Source: Isoetes taiwanensis
Taxonomy: Eukaryota; Streptophyta; Lycopodiopsida; Isoetales; Isoetaceae
Direction of reading: 5' to 3'
DNA: 64,000 bases
Assembly (NCBI GenBank): GCA_021234155.1
Contig: JAJEKV010000407.1
Coordinates: forward strand, 1-64,000
This document shows positions 34,580 through 45,705 of the stretch, piece after piece. Position 1 is the stretch's first letter, and each line of letters begins with the position of its first letter. The notes beneath the pieces are model-generated. The model saw only the letters and a list, made by a program, of their open reading frames with translations, had not been told where the DNA came from and made no database searches. Position numbers and translations under genes: made by a program.

Positions 34580-35841
34580 ATGGCATTGCAAACTGGATCA
34601 ACCTGGGCATCTTTGGATGAGTTGAAATTGGCTGTGAAGGATCATGCAATCGCTCATACTGTTGAATTGAAGATTCTTAAGAGCGATCGGAAAAGGTATG
34701 CCTTTCAAACATATAATGTCTGTTTGTTATCTTCCTTCTCCAATTTGAGTTACTTTGATCCTCCTGTAAATATAGGTACACAGTAAAATGCAGTGTTGAT
34801 AGTTACAGTTGGCGTCTCCATGCTTCTATTGTTGAAGGAGGCCCAGATGTGCTATCAAATGCATAGATGGTGAACATACATGCGCTGGGAGTTCACAACT
34901 TGGCAACAAAGAAGCCAATACTAAGTGGCTTGCACATGAAACAGTAGAGAGGTTAGGGACCAGCCGGAAGCGAAAGAGGCAGCACATGCACATATTCATG
35001 GGGACCATACTGAAGCGTACAGGAAGTTGCATGGTTACTGCAATGAAATTTTACAGACTAGCATTCATGCAGAAGACAGACGATGGCCGATTTTTCCGCA
35101 TTTTCATTGCCTACAATGCTACTTTGAGGGGCTTTTCATTTTGTAAGCCAGTGACGGTACTCATCTGAAAGGAAGGTATCTAGGAATCTTACTCTCAGCA
35201 ACAGCAATTGATGGGAACGTTTGCTTGTATCCTTTAGCCGTTGTTGTGGTTGCGGCAGAGAATGATGACAATTGGGTTTGGTTTCTTCAGAACTTAAAAA
35301 ATTGCTTGCAACATTCGGAGTGTATCACTTTTATCTCAGACGGACAGAAAGGACTAGTTGAGGGTTCTCATGCTGCTTGTGCCATACTGTACAGGAAAGA
35401 ATCCGTAAGAAGCTATGCCCATTTCGCGTTCTTCATGACTTCATACTTTGAGACATACAGAGAAGTACTTCATCTTGTTGTGGTTTTCCTAACATTGGAT
35501 GACATTTTACCACCAGCTACTAGAAGGAAGGAAGGAAGGAAGGAAGGTGTATTTTTACGTCGTAGCACTAGCCAGCATCCCTTAGGACATACGATGGCAC
35601 ATGGCATGTTCTTGCAATCCCCCTTCAAGGAGCACCGCCCCCTACAAGGATACCAGGGGCCAAAGGTCCTAAGATGCCAAGATCCTAGTGAGGTTCGAAC
35701 ACGAGACCTCAATGTGCTAGAAGACCTCCTGGACGTCCACGAAGTAAGAGAATGCGTACCGAAGGTGAATTGAAGGAGGTCCATCATTGTGCTAGATGCA
35801 AGGGAACAGGGCATAATACACGTATATGCAGGGCTGCAATC
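34580..35841 (+). pseudogene. MULE transposase, degenerate (copy 2)
   Basis: It begins MALQTGSTWASLDELKLAVK at 34580 with the N-terminal frame intact to KSDRKR. A GT-AG intron (about 34696-34775) joins this to YTVKCSVDSYSWRLHASIVE. Next come AIKCIDGEHTCAG and KWLAHETVE. Frames 34986-35168 and 35225-35773 hold the catalytic core. A deletion of about 10 bp removes the first DGTH aspartate context (35145-35160), but the second motif, CITFISDGQKGLVEG, keeps the Asp lost in copy 1. The SINE then interrupts, and the CCHC knuckle HHCARCKGT follows near 35790. The two copies carry different disabling changes. Confidence 0.85.
35523..35755 (-). mobile_element. SINE-like insertion in MULE-2, shorter tail
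   Basis: Same unit as 11440-11695: B box at about 35692-35702, weak A box beyond it. The tail is (GAAG)6 on the plus strand (35523-35547) against twelve units in MULE-1, so the tail has changed length since the transposons separated. Confidence 0.55.
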
Positions 35842-36293
35842 TGAAAAACATCTCCCTTAAATCGATTGCAAGTCTTAAATTGTTTTTGAAAACTTGATCC
35901 TATTGGAAATTGGGATTCTGTTGAAAACCTGTTGAAAACCTTATTTTATGTTCTTTCTCATTCGTCTCTGTTTCAAGTCTTGAGGGCATTTTGTGAATTT
36001 TATGAAAAGTTAGGGGTATTCCATCAATTTCTTCTATTGTTCAGAATTGTCATATGTTGAGCAAGGGCTTTTAGTCAAATATTACAAAAGTTAGGGGCAT
36101 TTCTTGAATTTCATTAAAAGTTAGGGGTATTTTATGAAATAAAACAAAAGTTAAGGGCATTTTATGAAAACATAAGAAATACAAATACATGTAAGTTTTT
36201 TAGGGGCATTTTATAGAATTTTTAGAAAGTTAGGGGTAAACTGTGAATTTCGCATAAAGTTAGGGGTATTTTGTAGTTTTTCCCTAGAATCTA

Positions 36294-36850
36294 TCATGCA
36301 AGCAAAGGATGGGGGAGTTCCTATGGTCAGACCAACTGAAGGAATTAGAAGATTATTCCAAGCAACATATTCATATGGGACCAGAGGCTTGAAGTTCCTA
36401 TTCCTCATGAAGTTATCAGAAACCATATCGAAATCTCCTCCTACAATGCGAATCCAATCTGTCTAAGTTGTCTTTAATCCTTTTCCACAGGTTACTTCTA
36501 TCTGTAGAGTTGTGGTAAGAATAAATATTAACCACCACTAACTTCGTGCTGCCTATATTCCCACACATTATATGACATCTATCCTCTCTGTCATTGACCT
36601 TATAAATATTCTGCCAGTCAGTTCTGCAAGCAATAGCTATTCCTGCAGAAGAAGCATTATCAGAGATTGATCAAATATCATACCCTCTGGGGAGGATATT
36701 TTTTATATTATTTTCATGACTATGATCATGAATTTTATGTTCCTGAATTAAAAGAATATCTGGACCAAGGAAGGAGGAACAAACCTTAAGACGCTCCCTT
36801 TTGTTGAAACAATTAATACCTTGGAGATTTCAAGTTATTTTTTTGATGCA
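36294..36850 (-). pseudogene. LINE-A endonuclease domain, N-terminal portion
   Basis: The minus strand from about 36845 reads MDCIKKIT, one stop, then NLQGINCFNKRERLKVC and DILLIQEHK, the metal-binding Glu motif of APE endonucleases. Next are AGIAIACRTDWQNIY, KLVVVNIYSYHN and GDFDMVSDNFMRNRNF, the GDFN-type motif. MULE-2 cuts in after IGTPPSFACMIDSR. The enzyme nicks target DNA to prime reverse transcription. Confidence 0.8.
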
Positions 36851-37159
36851 ATCCATAAATCAGATTTTATACATACCTTTGGTCTTACCAGAGTTGATAG
36901 CCAATTCCCTTGGACTAACTCTAGTAGGCCCTGGATATAATTTCTTTCTTCCTCTGCCCTTCTTTTTATATGTCACTGTCTGCCAGTTATCATCCCTTTC
37001 CATATCATTTTCAACGTCCTCCTCAATGGGATGGAGACCTCAATTGGATAAGGCAAAGGAAATGGCTCCAGTATCAATAGACACTGACAAATCCACATTC
37101 TTAATGGTGAGAACCATTCTATTATCCAGATGGATTCAAGGGCCATTGATAGTACATAT

Positions 37160-37700
37160 CTAAGGGTTATGAGGTGGTGTAGATAATCTGCTCTTTTCAC
37201 TTATACCATTGCTTTTAACTTCCTGTACTTTCTTTGCCATCCAGACCTGCTTTTTTGGCTTTGGTTCTTCAGAATGGATTTTAGTCTTACTCTTATCTGT
37301 TGTAAAATATCTGATGGTCATTTTGGAGTAATTGACTTGAAGGTCAAAATTCAAAGTTTCAGTGAATTTGACTTTGATAGGCTTCTTCCAATCCAAACAA
37401 ACGGCCTTAGATTTACAAATCAAGAAAAAGTTAGTTTGAGGAATATTAATATAGATGATATTACCAAGCCTTTCAGAGATGGCCTTGAGGGGAGAGGAGG
37501 TCCATAAAGTTGGAGGTAGATTCAGGAAATTAACCCAAGTAATAGTAGAGATAAGATCAAAATTTCCAGGGTTGTAAAATGGATCCCACTTCATAAAATA
37601 GACTGGGTTATTGAATATTGAATCAATTTTCTTTTTGAGGATCATTTCCACGGCCTTTTCATCTCTGCACACAATCTGAAAGGTGTTAGAATTGATTTTT
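37160..37700 (-). pseudogene. LINE-A ORF1 (DUF4283-like), C-terminal half, copy 1
   Basis: Frame 37672-37160 (170 codons) includes FNNPVYFMKWDPFYNPGNFD, ITWVNFLNLPPTLW and YINIPQTNFFLICKSKAVCL, matching the W.P.F.P......WV..P.LP..W spacing of the DUF4283 domain of plant L1 ORF1. The tail is basic. The N-terminal half is displaced beyond LINE-B. Position 37466 is the left edge of the tandem duplication, which falls inside this frame. Confidence 0.7.
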
Positions 37701-37788
37701 AAAATAGAAGATAGAATAGAATAGATTTTTTAGCGTCCACGGAGACCGATTGGCCTATGGGACCCAAACAAAAAGAGAGCAGTAAGCG

Positions 37789-37855
37789 TATTACTGACAG
37801 GATTAAAAAACCCGCGCCCCGAAGGGTTTTCGAGGGGAAAACCTTAGCAGTAATA
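37789..37855 (-). ncRNA. Candidate structured RNA motif, copy B1 (LINE-B 3' UTR)
   Basis: Closing stem TATTACTG (37789-37796) with CAGTAATA (37848-37855). The core on the minus strand is cucgaaaaccc-UUCG-ggg-cgc-ggguuuuuuaaucc. It shares the core with 27101-27186 but has an unrelated closing stem and another stable tetraloop. It lies between the stop codon and the tail of LINE-B, in the sense orientation. Confidence 0.5.
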
Positions 37856-37891
37856 AGTATGCTGGCACACTGTACAATTGTATAGGACAGT

Positions 37892-38682
37892 TCAATACTG
37901 TCTCGGGGAACACAACTGAGTCCGTGCATCCATAACCTCCTGGAGGTATGACCCCAACAAATCCATTGATGCCGTATTCAATAACTCATGCAACGGTTGG
38001 CCAGACACTAGTAATCGAACATACTGCTCTCGAATATGGGCAAATGCTGGGCAGATCTGGAGGGCATGACATTCATCCTCAATGGCGCCCTGGTGGCAAC
38101 AGCCTTTGCTCTTGTGCTTCTCGAGCCCAACGTCCTGTCTCAATGCGGAGAAGATGTGCACCCGTGTGAATGGAAGCTATAAGTCTACGCTTCTTCATGG
38201 GCAATTGGATGTACAAGTACTGGTGTGGGCCTCTCGTGAGCCTAGGATTGACTTGCTGCTGATAGTGTGCCAGCTTAACGTGCGTCAGAGCATCTGTAAC
38301 CCAGAGCTTGTGAAGGGAAGTAGCATCTAGGTACAGCTTAAGTGCCTTGTGATCTTTCTTTGTCCTTACATGTACGCATCTGTTTGCCTGCACATCCCAG
38401 CGTGAGAACCACTGAGCTTGCTTGTCCTTCCAGCAGGCTTTCAGGCGTTGGGGACCCATCGCCATGGCCAAAGCAAGGTGCCAGAAAGGCTTTCTGCACC
38501 TGCTCGAGGTCATTCCAGGTGTTGAGGGATATCACCGGACCCCACACTTCTGCCCCATACAAAAGGACCGGCTCGACCAAGGCTCGAAACAAGTGTGACT
38601 GGTGGCCCCAGGCATACAACTCTGCCTTGTGGCTGTTGTTCTGCATGGCATATAGTGCTTTCAAACCCGCCGTGACCCGCAA
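37892..38682 (-). pseudogene. LINE-B RT C-terminus and zinc finger (copy 1)
   Basis: Frames 38682-38338, 38513-38079 and 38161-37892 overlap on the minus strand and together resemble the part of LINE-C after its RT: LYGAEVWGP, then a helical connector, then a C-C...H...C finger (CCHQGAIEDECHALQIC). The 110-bp deletion shifts the first frame. The protein ends MDARTQLCSPRQY at 37892. Confidence 0.75.
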
Positions 38683-38699
38683 CCTGATGGAGAGAATCA

Positions 38700-39560
38700 G
38701 AATGTTTTGTCTTCATTTCACCCAAAGAATTGCATTTGTTCGGGAAATGAATATACAAAGCTTTGTTAATGAAATTGTCAATTGCATAGGAATCCCTTAT
38801 AGAGGTATACATTTGGGATCTTTAAAACTCTGACAAGTTCTATTTTCAGAGGTCAAATTTGAGTTATTTTTAAGCAGAATGTCTCTATAGGAGGTAAGAT
38901 TGGAAACTTTTGTCGCCGTTACTGAAACTTGATTCTTGATTTTAAGATCTCCAACTTTCGTTTTGGATTTATTGAGCATACTGGATCTTGATTTCCTCAC
39001 AGTTGGGGCAATCATAAGCGGCGGCTTCCAGAGGGTTAAAAAAACCCATTGCTATCTCTGATTTTACATTCGGTGGTTCCCTTCTTCAGCCTGACTTGAA
39101 ATACTTTATAAGATGTTTTGACATCCTCTAAAGTGCTCAAAGCATTCATCGACAGTCTGTTCTTGAACATCTTCCTATGTCTTTCAATAACATGATCTTC
39201 CGCTTCTTTCCATCACCTGATTAATTTTATAGAACCCTTTGATTTCCATTTCAGACCTTCCAATATCACCAGAAGATTTTTTTCCTTTCCTAACATCTTC
39301 TCCATCATATTCTGAAATATATTAGTCCTTAAACTGCATCAATCTTCCTCTATATGTAAAGGATCATCAAACATGTTTCATACCCAGTCCCTATCGTTGG
39401 TTTTTTTTTTCAGTATAGTCCTTGTCCAGTTTTCTGATTTTATCCAAGCATGTTCTGACCATTCCATCATTCTTGACCTCCATGCAGAAAGCGGCCGCTA
39501 TCTGTTGTTCTTTTATGATTTCAAAGGCCACATACAGTTCTTTCAGGGTATTCCAAGTGG
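38700..39560 (-). pseudogene. LINE-A ORF1, N-terminal half, copy 1
   Basis: Minus-strand blocks include MIAPTVRKSRSSMLNKSKTK (39015 on), VTATKVSNLTSYRDILLKNN, and SYAIDNFINKALYIHFPNKC just before LINE-B. The region is rich in Lys, Arg and Ser, as ORF1 N-termini usually are. Upstream, 39,100-39,560 encodes another charged segment with DKIRKLDKDYTEKKN, better preserved in copy 2. Confidence 0.55.
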
Positions 39561-39587
39561 GATCCTTCTAGTCATCTAATAGAAAGA

Positions 39588-39956
39588 TCAATGTCCATTC
39601 TTCTTCGTCCATTCTTTTTTGCTCCCCTTCAAGAAGTCTAGATGGCCCTGCTGAAGCCGCCTTCTTTCCTTTTTCTGCCATGCTTGCAGCACAAATGCTA
39701 ATTTGCACTTGCAAATTGCCACACCAAAATGTCCAGGTCCGGCTTGTGTTGAGATTCTCAAAGATCCAACTCTATCGAAGCACAACACACACAAAAAGTG
39801 ACTTCCTACTGACGATCTGCTGAAACCTACTCTAGAATTGCAATTATAAGCTAAGCTAGTTAAATCATTCATGATTGCCACTGTCACATCATTCTCCTCT
39901 GGGATTTGGGAAAATCCAAGGCTCTGGAGAACATCCTCTAGAAGGGACTCATCCAT
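39588..39956 (-). pseudogene. First exon of an unidentified gene, copy a
   Basis: From the ATG at 39956 the minus strand reads MDESLLEDVLQSLGFSQIPE and on to LTSLAYNCNSR, where gtaggtttcag suggests a donor. The same exon is at 43539 and 58046. Between the copies changes are partly in multiples of three (QIPEEND against RIPEND), suggesting it was once under coding constraint. The rest of the open frame probably reads intron. In the 57-kb copy the exon lies upstream of C2H2 exons, so it may be the start of that gene. The family is not recognised. Confidence 0.45.
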
Positions 39957-41110
39957 CGAGCTTCAGGTTGCGCACGTCTCCGAAGGTAGGGAAAGCGCTC
40001 AACCTAGCGCCAACGTTCACCATTCTTCCCCTTTAGACCTGCATACAATTGTCAATGCCAACAAACAACCGAACCACATCAAGTATTTCTATAGCCCACC
40101 TAGTAACTCCTTTGAGTTTAGAATAAAAACCAAGCCATCGCTAGCCACCGATGATGCACATATATTTTGAAAAGGCAGGATTTCGAATTTGTTCAATAAG
40201 CGCGAGCTGAGGTGTATCCTTAAAGACCTGTGCCATCAATCATGTCAGCATTTGCATCATCACAATAAAGTATCTCGATGAAAAGAGCAAAGAAATACCT
40301 GGATCGAACAATTTTTATGAACCTTCCGGGGAAGGACAAGCTAGAAGCAAGAAAAAATATTATGTATATCTCCAAACTCCAAACGCTGGAATGTCAAAAC
40401 CACCAGAGCTGCTACGCTTTGATGCTAATGCACATGCACCTGCCAAACTATATGCCCCATGTAAGCAAAATAAGACCTAAATCATCTGGGCGACGTCAAT
40501 ACATGTAAATAACCCATCTGATTCTGACCAATTTAGCGCAAACAAAAACCATTTCCATGTCCGAATTTGTAGCCCCATCTTCCATACTAGTTGCGGACAG
40601 GTGCAGCTTGCCACCGTCTTTATTGATCTCCGACAAGTGAAGAAGCTCTATCAATCTCAGCGATCTGATCCAAAAAAAGAAATTTCCATCGAACTCTTAT
40701 TTTTTGTATTCTCATTTTTAGTTGATCGAAAAGCTTTTTCGGCCACAAAAAGACCCCAAATCATAGACAAACCAATCTAGGAAAAAATCCAAAAAGTTTT
40801 TGGCACACCAAAGAACTAAATTTAAAAAATAGATTTAAGACTAAAAAGTCTAGAACTCTTGAAAAGCCTTTCAGAGATTGCCTTGAGGGGAGAGGGGGTC
40901 CATAAAGTTGGAGGTAGATTCAGGAAATTAACCCAAGTAATAGTAGAGATAAGATCAAAATTTCCGGGGTTGTAAAATGGATCCCACTTCATAAAATAGA
41001 CTGGGTTATTGAATATTAAGTCAATTTTCTTTTTGAGGATCATTTCCACGGCCTTTTCATCTCTGCAAACAATCTGAAAGGTGTTAGAATTGATTTTTAA
41101 AATAGAAGAT

Positions 41111-42225
41111 AGAATAGAATAGATTTTTTAGCGTCCACGGAGACTGATTGGCCTATGGGACCCAAATAAAAAGAGAGCATCAAGCGTATTACTGACAGGA
41201 TTAAAAAACCCGCGCCCCGAAGGGTTTTCGAGGGGAAAACCTTAGCAGTAATAAGTATGCCGGCACACTGTACAATTGTATAGGACAGTTCAATACCGTC
41301 TCGGAGGACACAACTGAGTCCGTGCATCCATCTGGAGGTATGACCCCAACAAATCCACTGACGCTGTATTCAATAACTCATGCAACGGTTGGCCAGACAC
41401 TAGTAATCGAACATACTGCTCTCGAATATGGGCAAACGCTGGGCAGATCTGGAGGGCATGACATTCATCCTCAATGGCTCCCTGGTGGCAACAGCCTTTG
41501 CTCTTGTGCTTCTCGAGCCCAACGTCCTGTCTCAATGCGGAGAAGATGTGCACCCGTGCGAATGGAAGCTATATAAGTCTACGCTTCTTCATGGGCAATT
41601 GGGTGTACAAGTACTGGTGTGGGCCTCTCGTGAGCCTAGGATTGACTTGCTGCTGATAGTGTGCTAGCTTAACGTGCGTCAGAGCATCTGTAACCCAGAG
41701 CTTGTGAAGGAAAGTAGCATCTAGGTACAGCTTAAGTGCCTTGTGATCTTTCTTTGTCCTTACATGTACGCATCTGTTTGCCTATACATCCCAGCTTCTG
41801 AACCACTGAGCTTGCTTGTCCTTCCAGCAGGCTTTCAGCGGTTGGGGACCCATCGCCATGGCCAAAGTAAGGTTGGGCAAACGTGTATCACCCATAACGA
41901 CCACCTTCTGGAAGTAAATGATATGGCGTTCCAATGCAGCCTGTTGAAGGGGTAGAAAACCTGTCTCCTGGAGTAGGATCTGGTATGGAACTGTGGACTT
42001 TACCCCAAGGGCTCGTGCCAGAAAGACTTTCTGCACCTGCTCGAGGTCATTCCAGGTGTTGAGGGATATCACCGGACCCCACACTTCTGCCCCATACAAA
42101 AGGACCGGCTCGACCAAGGCTCGAAACAAGTGTGACTGGTGGCCCCAGGCATACAACTCTGCCTTGTGGCTGTTGTTCTGCATGGCATATAGTGCTTTCC
42201 AACCCGCCGTGACCCGCAACCTGAT
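41111..42225 (-). mobile_element. LINE-B, copy 2 (within tandem unit 2)
   Basis: As copy 1 but without the 110-bp deletion. The frame 42219-41782 runs through RVTAGWKALYAMQNNSHKAE, YGAEVWGPVISLNTWNDLEQ and IIYFQKVVVMGDTRLPNLTL. The structured motif is at 41187-41253, and the finger frame 41553-41290 has lost a few codons. Its position inside both tandem units shows it inserted before the duplication. Confidence 0.82.
41187..41253 (-). ncRNA. Candidate structured RNA motif, copy B2
   Basis: Same as 37789-37855, with the stem TATTACTG/CAGTAATA, core and UUCG loop unchanged, although flanking LINE-B sequence differs at several sites between the two units. Confidence 0.5.
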
Positions 42226-42239
42226 GGAGAGAATCAGAA

Positions 42240-43147
42240 TGTTTTGTCTTCATTTCACCCAAAGAATTGCATTTGTTCGGGAAATGAATATACAAAGCTT
42301 TGTTAATGAAATTGTCAATTGCATAGGAATCCGTTATAGAGGTATATATTTGGGATCTTTAAAACTCTGACAAGTTCTATTTTCAGAGGTCAAATTTGAG
42401 TTATTTTTAAGCAGAATGTCTCTATAGGAGGTAAGATTGGAAACTTTTGTCGCCGTTACTGTAACTTGATTCTTGATTTTAAGATCTCCAACTTTCGTTT
42501 TGGATTTATTGAGCATAGTGGATCTTGATTTCTTCACAGTTGGGGCAATCATAAGCGACGGCTTCCACAGGGTTAAAAAAATCCATTGCTATCTCTGATT
42601 TTACATTCGGTGGTTCCCTTCTTCAGCCTGACTTGAAATACTTTATGAGATGTTTTGACATCCTCTAAAGTGCTCAAAGCATTCATCGACAGTCTGTTCT
42701 TGAACATCTTCCTATGCCTTTCAATAACATGATCTTCCGCTTCTTTCCATCACCTGATTAATTTTATAGAACCCTTTGATTTCCATTTCAGACCTTCCAA
42801 TATCACCAGAAGATTTTTTTCCTTTCCTAACATCTCCTCCATCATATTCCGAAATATATTATTCCTTAAACTGCATCAATCTTCCTCTGTATGTCCTTAT
42901 TTAACTGATATGAGTTTGTACAGGATCTTGTCCATCTCTTGGATATACTCAAACATGTTTCATACCCAGTCCCTATCGTTGGGTTTTTTTTTTCAGTATA
43001 GTCCTTGTCCAGTTTTCTGATTTTATCCAAGCATGTTCTGACCATTCCATCATTCTTGACCTCCATGCAGAAAGCGGCCGCTATCTGTTGTTCTTTTATG
43101 ATTTCAAAGGCCACATACAGTTCTTTCAGGGTATTCCAAGTGGGATC
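42240..43147 (-). pseudogene. LINE-A ORF1, N-terminal half, copy 2
   Basis: Frame 43114-42866 reads AFEIIKEQQIAAAFCMEVKN, TCLDKIRKLDKDYTEKKNPT and SYQLNKDIQRKIDAV, a charged, probably coiled segment. Frame 42552-42334 holds MIAPTVKKSRSTMLNKSKTK. These keep more of ORF1 open than unit 1 does. Confidence 0.55.
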
Positions 43148-43170
43148 CTTCTAGTCATCTAATAGAAAGA

Positions 43171-43539
43171 TCAATGACCATTCTTCTTCGTCCATTCTTT
43201 TTTGCTCCCCTTCAAGAAGTCTAGATGGCCCTGCTGAAGCCGCCTTCTTTCCTTTTTCTGCCATGCTTGCAGCACAAATGCTAATTTGCACTTGCAAATT
43301 GCCACACCAGAATGTCCAGGTCCGAATTGTGTTGAGATTCTCAAAGATCCAACTCTATCGAAGCACAACACACACAAAAAGTGACTTCCTACTGACGATC
43401 TGCTGAAACCTACTCTAGAATTGCAATTATAAGCTAAGCTAGTTAAATCATTCATGACTGCCACTGTCACATCATTCTCCTCTGGGATTTGGGGAAATCC
43501 AAGGCTCTGGAGAACATCCTCTAGAAGGGACTCATCCAT
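43171..43539 (-). pseudogene. First exon of an unidentified gene, copy b
   Basis: MDESLLEDVLQSLGFPQIPE through CNSR, nearly identical to copy a because it belongs to the recent tandem duplication. What follows on the minus strand is LINE-A rather than the rest of the gene. Confidence 0.45.
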
Positions 43540-44432
43540 CGAGCTTCAGGTTGCGCACGTCTCCGAAGGTAGGGAAAGCGCTCAACCTAGCGCCAACGTT
43601 CACCATTCTTCCCCTTTAGACCTGCATACAATTGTCAATGCCAACCAACAACCGAACCTATAGCCCACCTAGTAACTCCTTTGAGTTTAGAATAAAAACC
43701 AAGCCATCGCTAGCCACCGATGATGCACATATATTTCGAAAAGGCAGGATTTCGAATTTGTTCAATAAGCGCGAGCTGAGGTGTGTCCTTAAAGACCTGT
43801 GCCATCAATCATGTCAGCATCTGCATCATCACAATAAAGTATCTCGATGAAAAGAGCAAAGAAATACCTGGATTGAACAATTTTTATGAACCTTCCGGAG
43901 AAGGGCAAGCTAGAAGCAAGAAAAAATATTATGTATATCTCCAAACTCCAAACGCTGGAATGTCAAAACCACCAGAGCTGCTGCGCTTTGATGCTAATGC
44001 ACATGCACCGGCCAAACTATATGCCCCATGTAAGCAAAATAAGACCTAAAGCATCTGGGCGACGTCAATACATGTAAATAACCCATCTGATTCTGACCAA
44101 TTTAGCGCAAACAAAAACCATTTCCATGTCCGAATTTGTAGCCCCATCTTCCACACTAGTTGCGGACGTCTTTATTGATCTCCGCTAAGTGAAGAAGCTC
44201 TATCCATCTCAACGATCTGATCCAAAAAAAGAAATGTCCTTCAAAATCATACCCCCATCGAACTCTTATTTTTTGTATTCTCATTTTTAGTTGATCGAAA
44301 AGCTTTTCGGCCACAAAAAGACCCCAAATCATAGGCAAACTAATCTAGGAAAAAATCCAAAAAGTTTTCGGCACACCAAAGAACTAAATTTAAAAAATAG
44401 ATTTAAGACTAAAAAGTCTAGAACTCTTGAAA

Positions 44433-45430
44433 ATTGGTATTTCTTGGCTCCTGGGGATGGGGCCTAGTCTAGAGATCCGTTGGTTGATGTTTTACGATCA
44501 TGGAGTGATGGGAATCATAAAGGGAGAAGATGTAATTTCAATGAAGCCAAATAATAGTGTCATTTAAATTGCAGCTAAGCATTGTGGGTCTCAAAATTGA
44601 AATATTAAAAGCTTAGCTAAGTACTTTTAAAGATATATAAAATGGTAGAAGCTTGGAGAGCAAAGGAAGTTGTGCCAAGAGAGTCATAGGAAGCTTATGT
44701 GGGGATTCCAGGACATGGCTATGGCTTGTGACACTGTTTCGCTACTAAGGGACCTAAGTAGAAGTTAATAGATTTACTAAGAAAAACTAATTGATATAGC
44801 TAGTGGATTCTCACAAGAGATAGTGCACTTCTTATGGAAGGAAATGCTTCGAAGATAAGCTTTGTAGATGGGAGAATGTTAGTGTTGCGATTGCTCAATG
44901 AAGTGCATAAATATGGAATCTACATCAGTATGACACAAGGCCTGTGACTTCTTTGACATGTTTGAATTATTAGCATCGCTTCATCAATAAGTCTTTCACA
45001 CGAGTAGATTGTATGGGCAACCTCAGCAAGGTTAAAATCTAGGCACCTGTGAATAGTAAATATCTAATGAAGTTCACATATCTTGGTCTTTGCATTATCC
45101 CACTGTTGTCTTGGTATTTGATGTCTATTGGATCCTTTGTTGTCGGACTTCCAGCTTCGGTGGCCTAGATTGTTCTGACATTATTCATGTCACTTGTGTT
45201 TCTTTGATATGTTCTTCTGCTTTGTGACGCTAGGCGTGGCATCCGAGGGAAGAGGATGCACGTCAACTCTTGTGAACCCATGGCAAGAGGTACTTCGGCA
45301 CCAGATGTGGGCTATGAAGAACATGCACATACGAGATTCACCCCACCACTCCCATTACAGGGTTTGGAATGTAAGCTAACTAGGCATTTTTCTGCTAATG
45401 GGGCCGGCTTAATAACATACATATCCACCT
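44433..45430. repeat. Segmental paralogue of 58937-59990
   Basis: Continues the host sequence beyond the tandem duplication and aligns base by base with 58937-59990, starting gaaaattggYatttctt and running to the GTLVNPW-like plus-strand frame. The main difference is a 75-bp LINE-B fragment present only at 59176-59250. No gene is supported; the plus frames at 45194 and 59786 are conserved only as far as the DNA is. Confidence 0.8.
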
Positions 45431-45705
45431 CGAAGGGTGGCTCACCATAACATAACATATGTAACAACAACATCAGTAACATCAACATAAGGGAATCCTA
45501 CCCAAGGCTCAGACTCCTAGGGGATTGACTGATGGCTTGGGTCTCCAGACAATGCAGACAGAATTCATGGCAAATGGATTGGGCTGGTATAAGAACATGG
45601 CCGTTGGGTAGTCCACTCCATCCGCCCCTCCTGTGCATATTTTGCAAAATAGGCTGATAAGTCTTGGGACTCGACCATAGCCTGCCGGATGCATAGCCAA
45701 GGGGG

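Larger units (their letters stand above)
34044..36284 (+). mobile_element. MULE-2, Mutator-like transposon inside LINE-A
   Basis: Termini gggaaaaactac (34044) and gtagtttttccc (to 36284) are exact inverse copies, continuing through the aattcacagtttacccctaac block. It is the same family as MULE-1 in gene order, subterminal repeats and internal SINE, and looks above 90% identical. It splits the LINE-A endonuclease between GDFDMVSD and SDH, so it is younger than LINE-A. Confidence 0.92.
37711..38700 (-). mobile_element. LINE-B, 5'-truncated non-LTR element in LINE-A ORF1 (copy 1)
   Basis: The minus strand runs from a truncated 5' end near 38700 to a short TATTC tail (plus atagaatagaatag, 37711-37724). 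It carries the post-RT motif YGAEVWGPV, the segment RRLIASIHTGAHLLRIETGR, a finger GCCHQGAIEDECHALQICP and a 170-bp 3' UTR with the structured motif. Compared with copy 2 it lacks about 110 bp near 38478, the gap being bounded by gtgccagaaag. Confidence 0.82.
30700..39575 (-). mobile_element. LINE-A, near full-length L1-like retrotransposon interrupted by MULE-2 and LINE-B
   Basis: Reading the minus strand from about 39575 downward: a lysine-rich ORF1 with a DUF4283-like domain, an APE-type endonuclease, reverse transcriptase, a C-terminal region and a 3' UTR ending near 30.7 kb. Subtracting MULE-2 (2.24 kb) and LINE-B (about 1 kb) leaves about 5.6 kb, the size of plant L1 elements. The 5' edge is placed where the paralogous locus at 57.54 kb stops matching. 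Stops and shifts are scattered throughout, so it is old. Its 5' half is duplicated at 40864-43148. Confidence 0.7.
37466..40863. repeat. Tandem duplication, unit 1 (3.4 kb)
   Basis: Starts aagcctttcagagatggcct in LINE-A ORF1 and ends ctagaactcttgaa in host DNA. Directly joined to a second unit at 40864. The two ends share only aa at the junction. It contains part of LINE-A, LINE-B and about 1.3 kb of host sequence. Units differ by point changes and several small indels. Confidence 0.88.
40864..44432. repeat. Tandem duplication, unit 2 (3.6 kb)
   Basis: Second copy of 37466-40863, continuing at its right edge into unique host DNA (ttgaaaattggtatttc). Includes LINE-A ORF1, a more complete LINE-B, and the host exon. 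Extra sequence near 42890-42950 (aactgatatgagtttgtaca) is absent from unit 1. Confidence 0.88.

Noticed and set aside
45194-45450. Plus-strand gene conserved with 59786-59992
   Set aside because: Similarity extends evenly through flanking noncoding DNA, so it reflects segmental duplication rather than coding constraint.
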